Assembly (NCBI GenBank): GCA_947488845.1
Contig: CANLBM010000003.1
Location: 62,001-126,000, forward strand
DNA: 64,000 nt
Source of the DNA: an uncultured Sphingomonadaceae bacterium
GTDB taxonomy: Bacteria > Pseudomonadota > Alphaproteobacteria > Sphingomonadales > Sphingomonadaceae
Reading direction: 5' to 3'
Below the pieces are notes generated by a model. The model did not search any database and had not been told where the DNA came from. It saw only the letters and a list, made by a program, of their open reading frames with translations. A program made the position numbers and the translations under genes. Below, in pieces: positions 27,040-35,244 of this stretch (its first letter is position 1; every line of letters starts with the position of its first letter).

Positions 27040-29037
27040 ATGACCCGAATCAATACACTCCTGGTTGCCAACCGCGGCGAAATCGCCTGCCGGGTGATGC
27101 GCACGGCCAAGGCACAGGGGATCCGCACGGTTGCCGTCTATTCCGACGCGGATGCCAACGCTCCCCATGTCAAAATGGCAGATGATGCGGTGCATATCGG
27201 ACCGGCGCCGGTCAATGAATCCTATCTGCTGATCTACAAGATCATCCAGGCCGCCAAGGACACCGGTGCCGACGCGATTCATCCCGGCTATGGTTTTCTC
27301 TCCGAAAATGCAGCCTTTTCCAAAGCCTGTGCCGATGCCGGCATCATCTTTGTCGGCCCACCGGAAAAGGCGATCGACGTGATGGGCGACAAGGCCCGGT
27401 CGAAACGCGCGATGATCGCCGCAGGCGTGCCCTGCGTGCCCGGCTATCAGGGCGATGACCAGGCAGATGATGTGCTGATCTCCGAAGCAAACAAGATCGG
27501 TGTGCCGCTGATGGTCAAGGCAGCTGCTGGCGGCGGCGGTCGCGGCATGCGGCTGGTCCATGATCTGAAAGACGTGCCGAATGCGATCAAGCTCGCGCGG
27601 TCAGAGGCAGAAAACGCCTTTGGCAATGGCGAGCTGATCCTGGAAAAGGCGATCATCAAGCCGCGTCACGTCGAAATCCAGGTCTTTGCCGACAGCCATG
27701 GCAATACGATACACCTCGGCGAGCGTGACTGTTCGGTCCAGCGTCGCCACCAGAAGGTAATCGAGGAAGCGCCATGCCCTGTCATGACGCCAATATTGCG
27801 GGAACAGATGGGCGCGGCAGCGGTCGAAGCGGCCAAAGCAGTCGATTATGTCGGCGCCGGTACGGTTGAATTCCTGCTCGACCAGTCGGGCAGCTTCTAT
27901 TTTCTCGAAATGAACACCCGGCTTCAGGTCGAGCATCCGGTGACCGAAGAAATCACCGGCCTCGACCTGGTGGCGCTGCAGCTGAAAGTTGCGTCAGGCG
28001 ACTTATTGGGCCTCGAGCAGCAAGACATCACGCTCACCGGCCATGCGATGGAAGTCCGGCTTTATGCCGAGGATCCGGCGGATGATTTTCTGCCCAGTAC
28101 TGGCCCGATCCATTTGTGGCAGCCATCCGGCCTCGCGCGGGTCGACAGCGGCATCCAGACCGGCGGCGAAGTATCGCCCTTTTACGATTCCATGGTCGCC
28201 AAGATCGTCACCCATGGCGCAACCCGCGACGAAGCCCGGCGCCGGATGATCAAGGCCCTGTCGGAAACAGCCTTGTTCGGCCCCAAAACCAATCGCGATT
28301 TTTTAATCGATGCGCTCGACCGGCCGGACTTTGTGACCGGAGAAGCAACCACCGCCTTCATCGCCGAAAATTACGGCGAAGACGGTGTTGATCTCGGGGC
28401 GCATGATTTCTCCTCTTATGCCATTGCCGCGGTCATCCATCACAAGCTGCGGCAACAGGCGGCGCACAGGCTCGCGCTCAACGTCAATCCGGAAATGCTC
28501 GACTGGTCCAGCACCGGTTCGCTCGAAACCGTAGCACAATATGCCGATGGCGAAGATGCCCAGACCATCCACGTCCATGTCGACAAGCCCGGCCATTACC
28601 GGGTCAGCTCCGGCGAAGACAGCGTCGCGGTGGAGCTGATCAGCCTGACCGCCGACCGGGCAAAATTACGGGTCGACGGCCGCACGCTCGAAACCATCTA
28701 TTATGATGACCATCGCACCCTCTATTTGGCGCTGTCCAGACGTTCGCTGACCGTGACCGATCTCACCGGCCTCAGCGCCATGGAAGACGCCGGCGGGGGC
28801 GGCACCGTGGTTGCGCCGATGCACGGGCTGTTGCTCGAGATCTTGGTCGAAACCGGAGCGCGGGTGGCCAAGGGCGACAAGCTGGCCGTTCTCGAGGCGA
28901 TGAAGATGCAGCACGAGATACTGGCAGAGATTGACGGGACGGTTGAGAGCATCGCGGCAACCGCTGGCAAACAGATTGCCGCGGATGATCTGATCCTGGA
29001 AATTGTCGCCGATGAAGCTGAAGAAACCGATAGTTGA
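27040..29037 (+). CDS. Acyl-CoA carboxylase alpha subunit: biotin carboxylase with biotin carrier domain
   Basis: 665 residues. Biotin carboxylase (LLVANRGEIACRVMRTA at the start, ATP-grasp AAAGGGGRGM near 165, FLEMNTRLQVEHPVTE near 288) is followed by a linker domain and a C-terminal biotinyl domain with EAMKMQHE, biotinylated at Lys622. Size and layout match MCC/GCC/PCC alpha. It charges biotin with bicarbonate and hands the carboxyl to the beta subunit at 24348. The ATG is 17 bases after a family A repeat; Shine-Dalgarno GAAGGAAA. Confidence 0.94.
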   Translation: MTRINTLLVANRGEIACRVMRTAKAQGIRTVAVYSDADANAPHVKMADDAVHIGPAPVNESYLLIYKIIQAAKDTGADAIHPGYGFLSENAAFSKACADAGIIFVGPPEKAIDVMGDKARSKRAMIAAGVPCVPGYQGDDQADDVLISEANKIGVPLMVKAAAGGGGRGMRLVHDLKDVPNAIKLARSEAENAFGNGELILEKAIIKPRHVEIQVFADSHGNTIHLGERDCSVQRRHQKVIEEAPCPVMTPILREQMGAAAVEAAKAVDYVGAGTVEFLLDQSGSFYFLEMNTRLQVEHPVTEEITGLDLVALQLKVASGDLLGLEQQDITLTGHAMEVRLYAEDPADDFLPSTGPIHLWQPSGLARVDSGIQTGGEVSPFYDSMVAKIVTHGATRDEARRRMIKALSETALFGPKTNRDFLIDALDRPDFVTGEATTAFIAENYGEDGVDLGAHDFSSYAIAAVIHHKLRQQAAHRLALNVNPEMLDWSSTGSLETVAQYADGEDAQTIHVHVDKPGHYRVSSGEDSVAVELISLTADRAKLRVDGRTLETIYYDDHRTLYLALSRRSLTVTDLTGLSAMEDAGGGGTVVAPMHGLLLEILVETGARVAKGDKLAVLEAMKMQHEILAEIDGTVESIAATAGKQIAADDLILEIVADEAEETDS

Positions 29038-29043
29038 TAAAGG

Positions 29044-29112
29044 CCGTTCGTGCTGAGCTTGTCGAAGTACGATTGACCGCCAAGGGCCCTTCGACAGGCT
29101 CAGGGCGAACGG
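29044..29112. repeat. Dispersed palindromic repeat, family A copy 2
   Basis: CCGTTCGTGCTGAGCTTGTC plus GAAG (left) and CTTCGACAGGCTCAGGGCGA plus ACGG (right), same 69-base length as copy 1. It lies between the biotin carboxylase and nitronate monooxygenase genes, ending just before the Shine-Dalgarno GAGGAGA. Confidence 0.9.
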
Positions 29113-29130
29113 CAATGAGGAGACCCAACA

Positions 29131-30285
29131 ATGAACAATAAAATCTGCGACATGCTCGGAATCGAATTTCCCCTCGTCGCTTTCTCCCATTGCCGCGATG
29201 TCGTCGCCGCTGTTTCCCGCGCAGGCGGTATGGGCGTATTCGGCGGGGTAAACTGCTCTCCGGAGATGCTCGAGGAGGAACTCAGCTGGATCGATGCCCA
29301 TGTCGACGGCAAGCCTTATGGTCTCGACATCATCGTCCCGAACAAGGTCGAGGGCAAAGGCGAACAGCTTGATCCGGAAGCCGTGCTGGCCTCGATTCCG
29401 GCAGAACATAAGCAATTTACCAACGACATATTGCAACGCCATGGCGTCGACACCGGACGGATCGCCGGGGACATCGAAGCGGTCCGCCGCGAGCAGGTCG
29501 CCTTTACCGACAATCTGCGCGGCGGGACTGCGGAGGCGATTCTCGAAGTCGCATTCCGCCATCCGATCAAGCTGATCGCCAATGCTCTGGGTATCCCACC
29601 ACAGGTAATGCTGGACCTGGGTCAGAAGCATAATGTTCCCGTCGCCGCGCTGATCGGGACAAGAGATCATGCGATGAGCCAGGTCGCAGCCGGCGTCGAT
29701 ATCATCATAGCCGTTGGCGGTGAAGCGGGCGGGCATACCGGCGACATATCCACCATGGTGCTGATCCCCGAAGTCTGCAACGCGCTGGCGCAGATTGGCG
29801 ACGACACGCCGGTACTCGCGGCGGGTGGCATTGCCACCGGCGCGCAGATGGCCGCAGCCATGGCCATGGGCGCGAGCGGCGCCTGGTGCGGATCGGTGTG
29901 GCTGACCACGGTCGAGGCAGAAACCAATCCGGTGGTGAAAGAGAAGATGCTCGCCGCCACATCACGCGACACGGTGCGCGCACGGTCGCGCACCGGCAAG
30001 CCGTCGCGGCAATTGCGCTCGCCCTGGACCGACGCGTGGCAGGCGGAAGGCGCGCCATCACCGCTGCCGATGCCGTTACAGTCTCTGGTCGCGGAACCGC
30101 CGTTGCGGGTGCTCGACAAGCTCAGCCAGGGCGACAATCAGGGCGCCAAGGATCTTTCGACCTATTGGGTCGGGCAAGGCGTCGGGCTGATGAACGAACA
30201 GATGACGGCGGGACAGGTTGTGCAGGGCTTCAAGGAAGATTTTCTCACCGCTTATGAGAGGCTTGCTGGCAATCTGGAGGACTGA
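29131..30285 (+). CDS. Nitronate monooxygenase family flavoprotein
   Basis: 384 residues. TIM-barrel FMN protein of the 2-nitropropane dioxygenase family: IEFPLVAFSHCRDVVAAVSR at the start, GGEAGGHTGDISTMVLIPEV near 193, and PVLAAGGIATGAQMAAAMAMG near 230 binding FMN phosphate. True nitronate oxidation is known for few members; many sit in acyl-CoA catabolic clusters and may act as enoyl reductases or unknown oxidases. The neighbours here favour an acyl-CoA-related role. Confidence 0.87.
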   Translation: MNNKICDMLGIEFPLVAFSHCRDVVAAVSRAGGMGVFGGVNCSPEMLEEELSWIDAHVDGKPYGLDIIVPNKVEGKGEQLDPEAVLASIPAEHKQFTNDILQRHGVDTGRIAGDIEAVRREQVAFTDNLRGGTAEAILEVAFRHPIKLIANALGIPPQVMLDLGQKHNVPVAALIGTRDHAMSQVAAGVDIIIAVGGEAGGHTGDISTMVLIPEVCNALAQIGDDTPVLAAGGIATGAQMAAAMAMGASGAWCGSVWLTTVEAETNPVVKEKMLAATSRDTVRARSRTGKPSRQLRSPWTDAWQAEGAPSPLPMPLQSLVAEPPLRVLDKLSQGDNQGAKDLSTYWVGQGVGLMNEQMTAGQVVQGFKEDFLTAYERLAGNLED

Positions 30286-30296
30286 TTGTCCCCTAT

Positions 30297-30317
30297 CCAT
30301 CCTGAGCTTGTCGAAGG
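30297..30317. repeat. Half copy of family A repeat
   Basis: CCATCCTGAGCTTGTCGAAG matches the left arm of the family A element, but no right arm is found in the 92-base gap before the CoA-transferase gene. It looks like a decayed or truncated copy. Confidence 0.75.
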
Positions 30318-30377
30318 TCCGGTTGCGCCATATGGTCGGCCGCGCTCTGCAGAGACAGGGCCGGGATAGAGGATGGC

Positions 30378-31535
30378 ATGACAGAAGCAACACAGCCCCT
30401 GGCCGGGATCAAGGTCGTTGAATTTTCCACCATGATAACCGCATCGCTGGCAACGATGATGTTTGCCCAGCAAGGCGCGGATGTCATCAAGGTCGAACCA
30501 CCCGGCATCGGCGATCCGATGCGCTGGCTGGGTAGCCAGAAGGGCGGCATTTCCGGCCTGTTCCACAATTGCAATCAGGCCAAGCGCTCGATCACACTCG
30601 ATCTGAAATCAGCGGAAGACGTGGCCCACGCCCGACAATTATGTTTGCAGGCCGATGTGGTGATCCACAATTATCGCCCCGGCGTGATGGACCGGCTTGG
30701 CCTTGGCAGCGACGCGCTGCGCCAGGAAAGACCGCAGCTCATCTATTGCGCGATCACCGGCTTTGGCCATGAAGGACCGCTCTCGGGCCGTCCGGCCTAT
30801 GACCATGTGATGCAGGCCATGGCCGGGTTCATGACCCTGCAGGGCCATCCCGACAGTTTCGCTTATGTCAAAACCCTGATCTGCGACAAGATCACCGCCT
30901 ATACCGCCGCGCAGGCGATCACCGCCGCCCTGTTCGCCCGCGAACGCGGTGCCGGAGGCCAGCATATCGACTTGTCGATGCTCGAAAGCTGCATTGCCTT
31001 TCTCTGGCCCGATGGCGGGATGCACCTCACGCTGCAGGCGGACGACGTGACTCACGGCGCGCCCTTCGCCGACTATTATCAGCTCCCGCTTCGCTCGACC
31101 GACGGCGCCATCGCCTATGCTGCCATGACCGACGAACATTGGGCGGCGATATTCGAAGTCGTCGGGCGCCCGGACTTGAAGAGCGAAGAAAAATATCAGG
31201 GCATGGCCAATCGCAGCGTCCATATGGCCGAGCTGGCCTCGATCATCGCTGGCGAGACACCGGACCTGACCAGCGCCGAGATGGTGTCCGCTCTTGCCGC
31301 TCGTGATGTGCCGGCCGCACCCTGCCTGGCGCTCGAAGACCTGCCCTCCCACCAACAGGCCATCGCCATCGGCATATTCGAACAGACCCAGCACCCGCTT
31401 CTCGGCGCGGTCCAGCATGTCACGTCACCGGCCCGCTTTGGCGGTGCCAAGCTGGCACCCTGCGGCCCCAGCCCGGCGCTGGGCGAACATAGCGAGGCGA
31501 TTCGCGCCGAACTGGCCGCTCGCCCGCAACAATAG
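30378..31535 (+). CDS. CaiB/BaiF class III CoA-transferase
   Basis: 385 residues. Typical start PLAGIKVVEFSTMITASLA, then DVIKVEPPGIGDPMRWLG, NCNQAKRSITLDLKS, VVIHNYRPGVMDRLGLG and AITGFGHEGPLSGRPAYDHV, the last holding the probable catalytic Asp (AYD). Such enzymes move CoA between carboxylic acids, or act as racemases in the AMACR branch. In this cluster it may activate or recycle the acid substrate, alongside the synthetase downstream. Confidence 0.92.
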   Translation: MTEATQPLAGIKVVEFSTMITASLATMMFAQQGADVIKVEPPGIGDPMRWLGSQKGGISGLFHNCNQAKRSITLDLKSAEDVAHARQLCLQADVVIHNYRPGVMDRLGLGSDALRQERPQLIYCAITGFGHEGPLSGRPAYDHVMQAMAGFMTLQGHPDSFAYVKTLICDKITAYTAAQAITAALFARERGAGGQHIDLSMLESCIAFLWPDGGMHLTLQADDVTHGAPFADYYQLPLRSTDGAIAYAAMTDEHWAAIFEVVGRPDLKSEEKYQGMANRSVHMAELASIIAGETPDLTSAEMVSALAARDVPAAPCLALEDLPSHQQAIAIGIFEQTQHPLLGAVQHVTSPARFGGAKLAPCGPSPALGEHSEAIRAELAARPQQ

Positions 31536-31623
31536 ATTGTTTCAATCAGCTCGAGGCACCGCCATCCTGTTGCGTCGGCCAGCAATCTGGCTATTCTCTG
31601 CAAAAAAATAAGGAGAGAATCGC

Positions 31624-33264
31624 ATGACCTGGCAGATGGCCGATATCTGGGAAAATATTGCGATAGCAATTCCCGACAAGCCCGCAATCGTAGATGGCGA
31701 CAAACGCTATAGCTGGGCAGAATATGAAAATCGGGCCGCGCGGGTCGCACAGGTGCTTAGCGACCATGGCCTGAAGGCCGGTGCCAAGCTGGCAATCTAT
31801 TCCTATAATTCGGCAGAATATATGGAGACCCAGTTCGGCGCCTTCAAAGCACGGATCACTCCGGTCAATGTCAATTACCGCTATCTCGAGGCGGAACTGA
31901 CTCATGTCATCAATAACAGCGACAGCGAAGCTCTGGTGTTTCAGGCCCAGTTTGCCCCGCGCGTCGCGGCGATCCGGGACCAGCTCGAACAGGTCAAGCT
32001 CTTCCTCGAAATCGACGACGGATCGGGCCAGCATCTCGAAGGCGCGGTCTCCTACGAAAAAGCGTTGCAGGCCACAGATCCCATGCCGGTTATCGAACGG
32101 TCGGACGACGATCTGTACATGCTTTATACCGGCGGCACCACGGGCATGCCCAAGGGCGTGATGTATGATCACAAGAGCTTTGCGACGGCGCTGCTCGCCA
32201 AGGGGTTTGAAATGCGGATGATGACACCGCCAGCCGACGCCTCCGGCTTTGGACCGCTCGTACAGCAGCTGCACGCTGCGGGCGCAGCCTCCCGCTCCAT
32301 TCCGGCATGCCCGCTGATGCATGGTACCGGCATGTGGATCGGTGCGATGGTTCCGCACAGCCTGGGCGGCTGCGTGGTACTGAACGACAACAGCCATTTC
32401 GATCCGGTAGCGCTCTGGCAACTGACCGAAGACGAGAAAGTTACCGATATCACCATCGTTGGCGATGTTTTCGCCAAACCGATGCTCGCTGCGCTGGAAG
32501 ATGCCAAGACGGCAGGGAAAGTCTTTGATTTATCATCACTTCTGATGATGGGGTCGTCGGGCGTGATGTGGTCGACCGAGGTCAAGCGCGGCCTCTTGGG
32601 CCATTTGCCGCATATGGCGATCGTCGACAGCATGGGCTCGACCGAAGGCAGCATGGGGGTTTCGATCACCACCGCCGAAAATATCGATATCGACCAGACC
32701 GCCAAGTTCGAAATGAATGCGACCACCAAGGTGCTGACCGAGGATGGCAAGCCGGTAGCACCCGGATCCGGGGAAATGGGCCTGATCTGCAACGGCGGGA
32801 TGGTGCCGCTCGGCTATTATAAGGACGAAGCGAAAAGCGCGGCCACCTTCAAGACATTTGACGGTGTCCGCTATTCCATTCCCGGTGACTTCGCGACGGT
32901 CGAGGCAGATGGGTCAATCACTTTGCTCGGCAGGGGGTCTGCCTGCATCAACAGCGGCGGCGAAAAAATCTTCCCGGAAGAAGTCGAAGAAGCGCTCAAG
33001 ACGCATGACTCGGTCTACGACTGTCTGGTGGTCGGCTTGCCCGATGACCGCTTCGGCCAGAAGGTGACGGCGATCCTTTCCATTGCCGACGGTGCCCGTT
33101 TCGATGAAGCCGCACTGAATGACCATGTCCGCTCGAAACTGGCGGCCTATAAGGCGCCGCGTGCCATCATTGTCGTGGATGAAGTCCCCCGCGCCGCCAA
33201 TGGCAAGGCGGGCTACAAGGCAGCCAGGGAAATTGCCCTGGAGCGACTGCAGGTGTCGGCATAG
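31624..33264 (+). CDS. AMP-forming acyl-CoA synthetase
   Basis: 546 residues. ANL superfamily: P-loop-like LYTGGTTGMPKGVMYD near 160, adenylate-binding SMGSTEGSMG near 337, FATVEADGSITLLGRGSACI near 425 and the final catalytic Lys in AANGKAGYKAAREIA. It converts a carboxylic acid, ATP and CoA to acyl-CoA, AMP and PPi, and probably supplies the substrate of the cluster's carboxylase. Shine-Dalgarno AAGGAGAGA. Last gene of the catabolic series. Confidence 0.93.
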   Translation: MTWQMADIWENIAIAIPDKPAIVDGDKRYSWAEYENRAARVAQVLSDHGLKAGAKLAIYSYNSAEYMETQFGAFKARITPVNVNYRYLEAELTHVINNSDSEALVFQAQFAPRVAAIRDQLEQVKLFLEIDDGSGQHLEGAVSYEKALQATDPMPVIERSDDDLYMLYTGGTTGMPKGVMYDHKSFATALLAKGFEMRMMTPPADASGFGPLVQQLHAAGAASRSIPACPLMHGTGMWIGAMVPHSLGGCVVLNDNSHFDPVALWQLTEDEKVTDITIVGDVFAKPMLAALEDAKTAGKVFDLSSLLMMGSSGVMWSTEVKRGLLGHLPHMAIVDSMGSTEGSMGVSITTAENIDIDQTAKFEMNATTKVLTEDGKPVAPGSGEMGLICNGGMVPLGYYKDEAKSAATFKTFDGVRYSIPGDFATVEADGSITLLGRGSACINSGGEKIFPEEVEEALKTHDSVYDCLVVGLPDDRFGQKVTAILSIADGARFDEAALNDHVRSKLAAYKAPRAIIVVDEVPRAANGKAGYKAAREIALERLQVSA

Positions 33265-33357
33265 ACAAGTCACCGGCAACCGATACCAGCGGTCGGGAAC
33301 ATAGCGCCTCCAGTTCAGTCATTGACGGATCACCTCCATCCACCGCATGAGCACCCG

Positions 33358-34266
33358 ATGATCGTCGAACTCATTCACAATCCGGCTTCCGGCACTTTCA
33401 ACGAATTCCGGCTCGATATTCTTTCGCGCGCATTTCAGGCCTGCGGCGCGCAAGTCAGGCTGGGCCGTACCGAAAAGAACGGGCAGTTCGAGATTTTTCC
33501 CGACTGTGATCTGGTCTGTGTGTCGGGCGGCGACGGAGCCTTGCGGCTGGTTGTCGGATCAATGCTTCGCTCGGGAATATCCAGGCCCTTGTGCGTGTTT
33601 CCCTCCGGCACGGTCAATCTGGTCGCGAAAGAACTCGGCTATTCCAGCGATCCGGAAATATTTGCACGCGAGATCATGGCCGGATTTCTCGACAAGCAAG
33701 TGGCGCGGCTCGAAGCTCCGCTGGTAACCAGCGATGGTCAGCCCTTTGTCGCTTGTATCAGTGCCGGTCCCGATGGACAGGCCGTCGCGCGACACAGTCC
33801 GGCGTTGAAAAAGCGCATTGGCGGCGCGGCTTATGCATGGTCGCTGATAAAGCTGCTCGGCGACTGGCCGGAGCTACGCTTTTCATTGGCAGTGGAGGCA
33901 CCCGATGGCGCGACAGAACATCTGAACTGCAGCGCTGTCTATGTGATCAAGGCCCGATATTACGCCGGAAGCTGGGTACTGGCGCCTGCGGCGGAATTGG
34001 AATCCAGACATTTCCAGGTGATATTGCTGACACGCGCCCGGCGCTGGGATTTTTTCCGCTTCCTGATCCAGATCGCGCGTGGCCGTGACCCCGCACAGCT
34101 CGATTTCGTCAAAACCTTGCCGGCTCGTCTGCTGACGATAATCGCGAAAGACAAAATCTCCCGAATGGCCGCATTTCAGGCGGACGGGGACACGCTGGCG
34201 GTGCAACCATATGAAATCAAAATGGCCGACCAGAGCGTTACATATTGCTTGCCGCTACCCGAATAA
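33358..34266 (+). CDS. Diacylglycerol/sphingosine kinase-like lipid kinase
   Basis: 302 residues from ATG at MIVELIHNPASG; a TTG twelve codons upstream is possible but has no ribosome site. DAGK catalytic pattern: HNPASGTFNEFRL at the start, VSGGDGALRLVVG near 56 (nucleotide loop), CVFPSGTVNLVAKELG near 80. Members phosphorylate lipid hydroxyls such as diacylglycerol or ceramide. Sphingomonads make sphingolipids, but the substrate here is not evident. It is convergent with the hydrolase. Confidence 0.87.
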   Translation: MIVELIHNPASGTFNEFRLDILSRAFQACGAQVRLGRTEKNGQFEIFPDCDLVCVSGGDGALRLVVGSMLRSGISRPLCVFPSGTVNLVAKELGYSSDPEIFAREIMAGFLDKQVARLEAPLVTSDGQPFVACISAGPDGQAVARHSPALKKRIGGAAYAWSLIKLLGDWPELRFSLAVEAPDGATEHLNCSAVYVIKARYYAGSWVLAPAAELESRHFQVILLTRARRWDFFRFLIQIARGRDPAQLDFVKTLPARLLTIIAKDKISRMAAFQADGDTLAVQPYEIKMADQSVTYCLPLPE

Positions 34267-34276
34267 TCGCCGCTTT

Positions 34277-35167
34277 TCAGGCAGCCCGGCAATGGGCTGC
34301 AATCAGATCGACCATCCGCGGCAATTTGCTGGGTGGCAGATCGTGCCCCATGCCTTCCACCAGTTCAAACCGAGCGCCTTTGACATTGGCTGCAATATCC
34401 TGACCGCAGACCGAAGGGATTAGCGGATCATCGGCGCCATGAATGACCATGGTCGGCGCGGTGATTCGCTTGGCCGTCGGTCGCAAATTTCCCGTGTCGA
34501 TGATCGCCGCCATCTGGCGCTTTGGGCCGGGCGGATAAAAACCACGCTCTTGCGCCAGTTTCATCATCGCCCGGCGTTCCTCCGGCCGGTTGCGGCCTTC
34601 CTCCGATGCGATCAACGACGAGAATGCCAGCCCCAGTTCCAGAGCCTCGTCCGGTGTTCGCGGCTTTGCCCGAGCCGTTTGCATCAGCACTTTGCGTACT
34701 TCGGCATTCGCACCGGGAAGGCCCGGACCATTGGTCGAGGACATTACAGGGGTAAAGGAAAGCACGCGGTCGGCGTGATCCCCGGCAATCAGCTGGCCGA
34801 TCATTCCGCCCATCGACGCGCCGACAATATGCGCCCGGTCGATCTTGAGGGCGTCGAGAACGCCAACCGCATCCCTTGCCATATCGCTCAAATTATAGGG
34901 TGCCATCTGCCGATTGGGGAAAAAGCGCTTGGTGAGCATCTGCCGGATCGGATGCGGCGGCCGCACGCCGTCAAATTTATAGGACAGGCCAACATCGCGA
35001 TTATCGAACCTGATGACCCGGAATCCCTCTTCAACCAGACCATTGACGAAATCCATCGGCCAGTAGATCAGCTGGGCGGTATAGCCCATGACCAGCAATA
35101 TGGCGGGATCATCGGGGTTACCGTGATCTTCTGCTTCGATATTGATACCATTGGCGATGACTTGCAT
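34277..35167 (-). CDS. Alpha/beta hydrolase
   Basis: 296 residues. Nucleophile elbow GASMGGMIGQ near 115, acid in HGADDPLIP near 246, His in EGMGHDLPPSK near 277: a complete Ser-Asp-His triad. The start IANGINIEAEDHG and RFDNRDVGLSYKFDG fit the family of small esterases and lactonases. Substrate unknown. Same strand as the usher gene upstream, 77 bases apart, but probably an independent unit. Confidence 0.9.
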   Translation of the reverse strand: MQVIANGINIEAEDHGNPDDPAILLVMGYTAQLIYWPMDFVNGLVEEGFRVIRFDNRDVGLSYKFDGVRPPHPIRQMLTKRFFPNRQMAPYNLSDMARDAVGVLDALKIDRAHIVGASMGGMIGQLIAGDHADRVLSFTPVMSSTNGPGLPGANAEVRKVLMQTARAKPRTPDEALELGLAFSSLIASEEGRNRPEERRAMMKLAQERGFYPPGPKRQMAAIIDTGNLRPTAKRITAPTMVIHGADDPLIPSVCGQDIAANVKGARFELVEGMGHDLPPSKLPRMVDLIAAHCRAA

Positions 35168-35244
35168 GGGATGTTCCTGAACTACGCGAAAACAGGATAA
35201 GTAACAGAAAGCACAAGCGTTACAAGAACCGCAGCCATCTGGGG

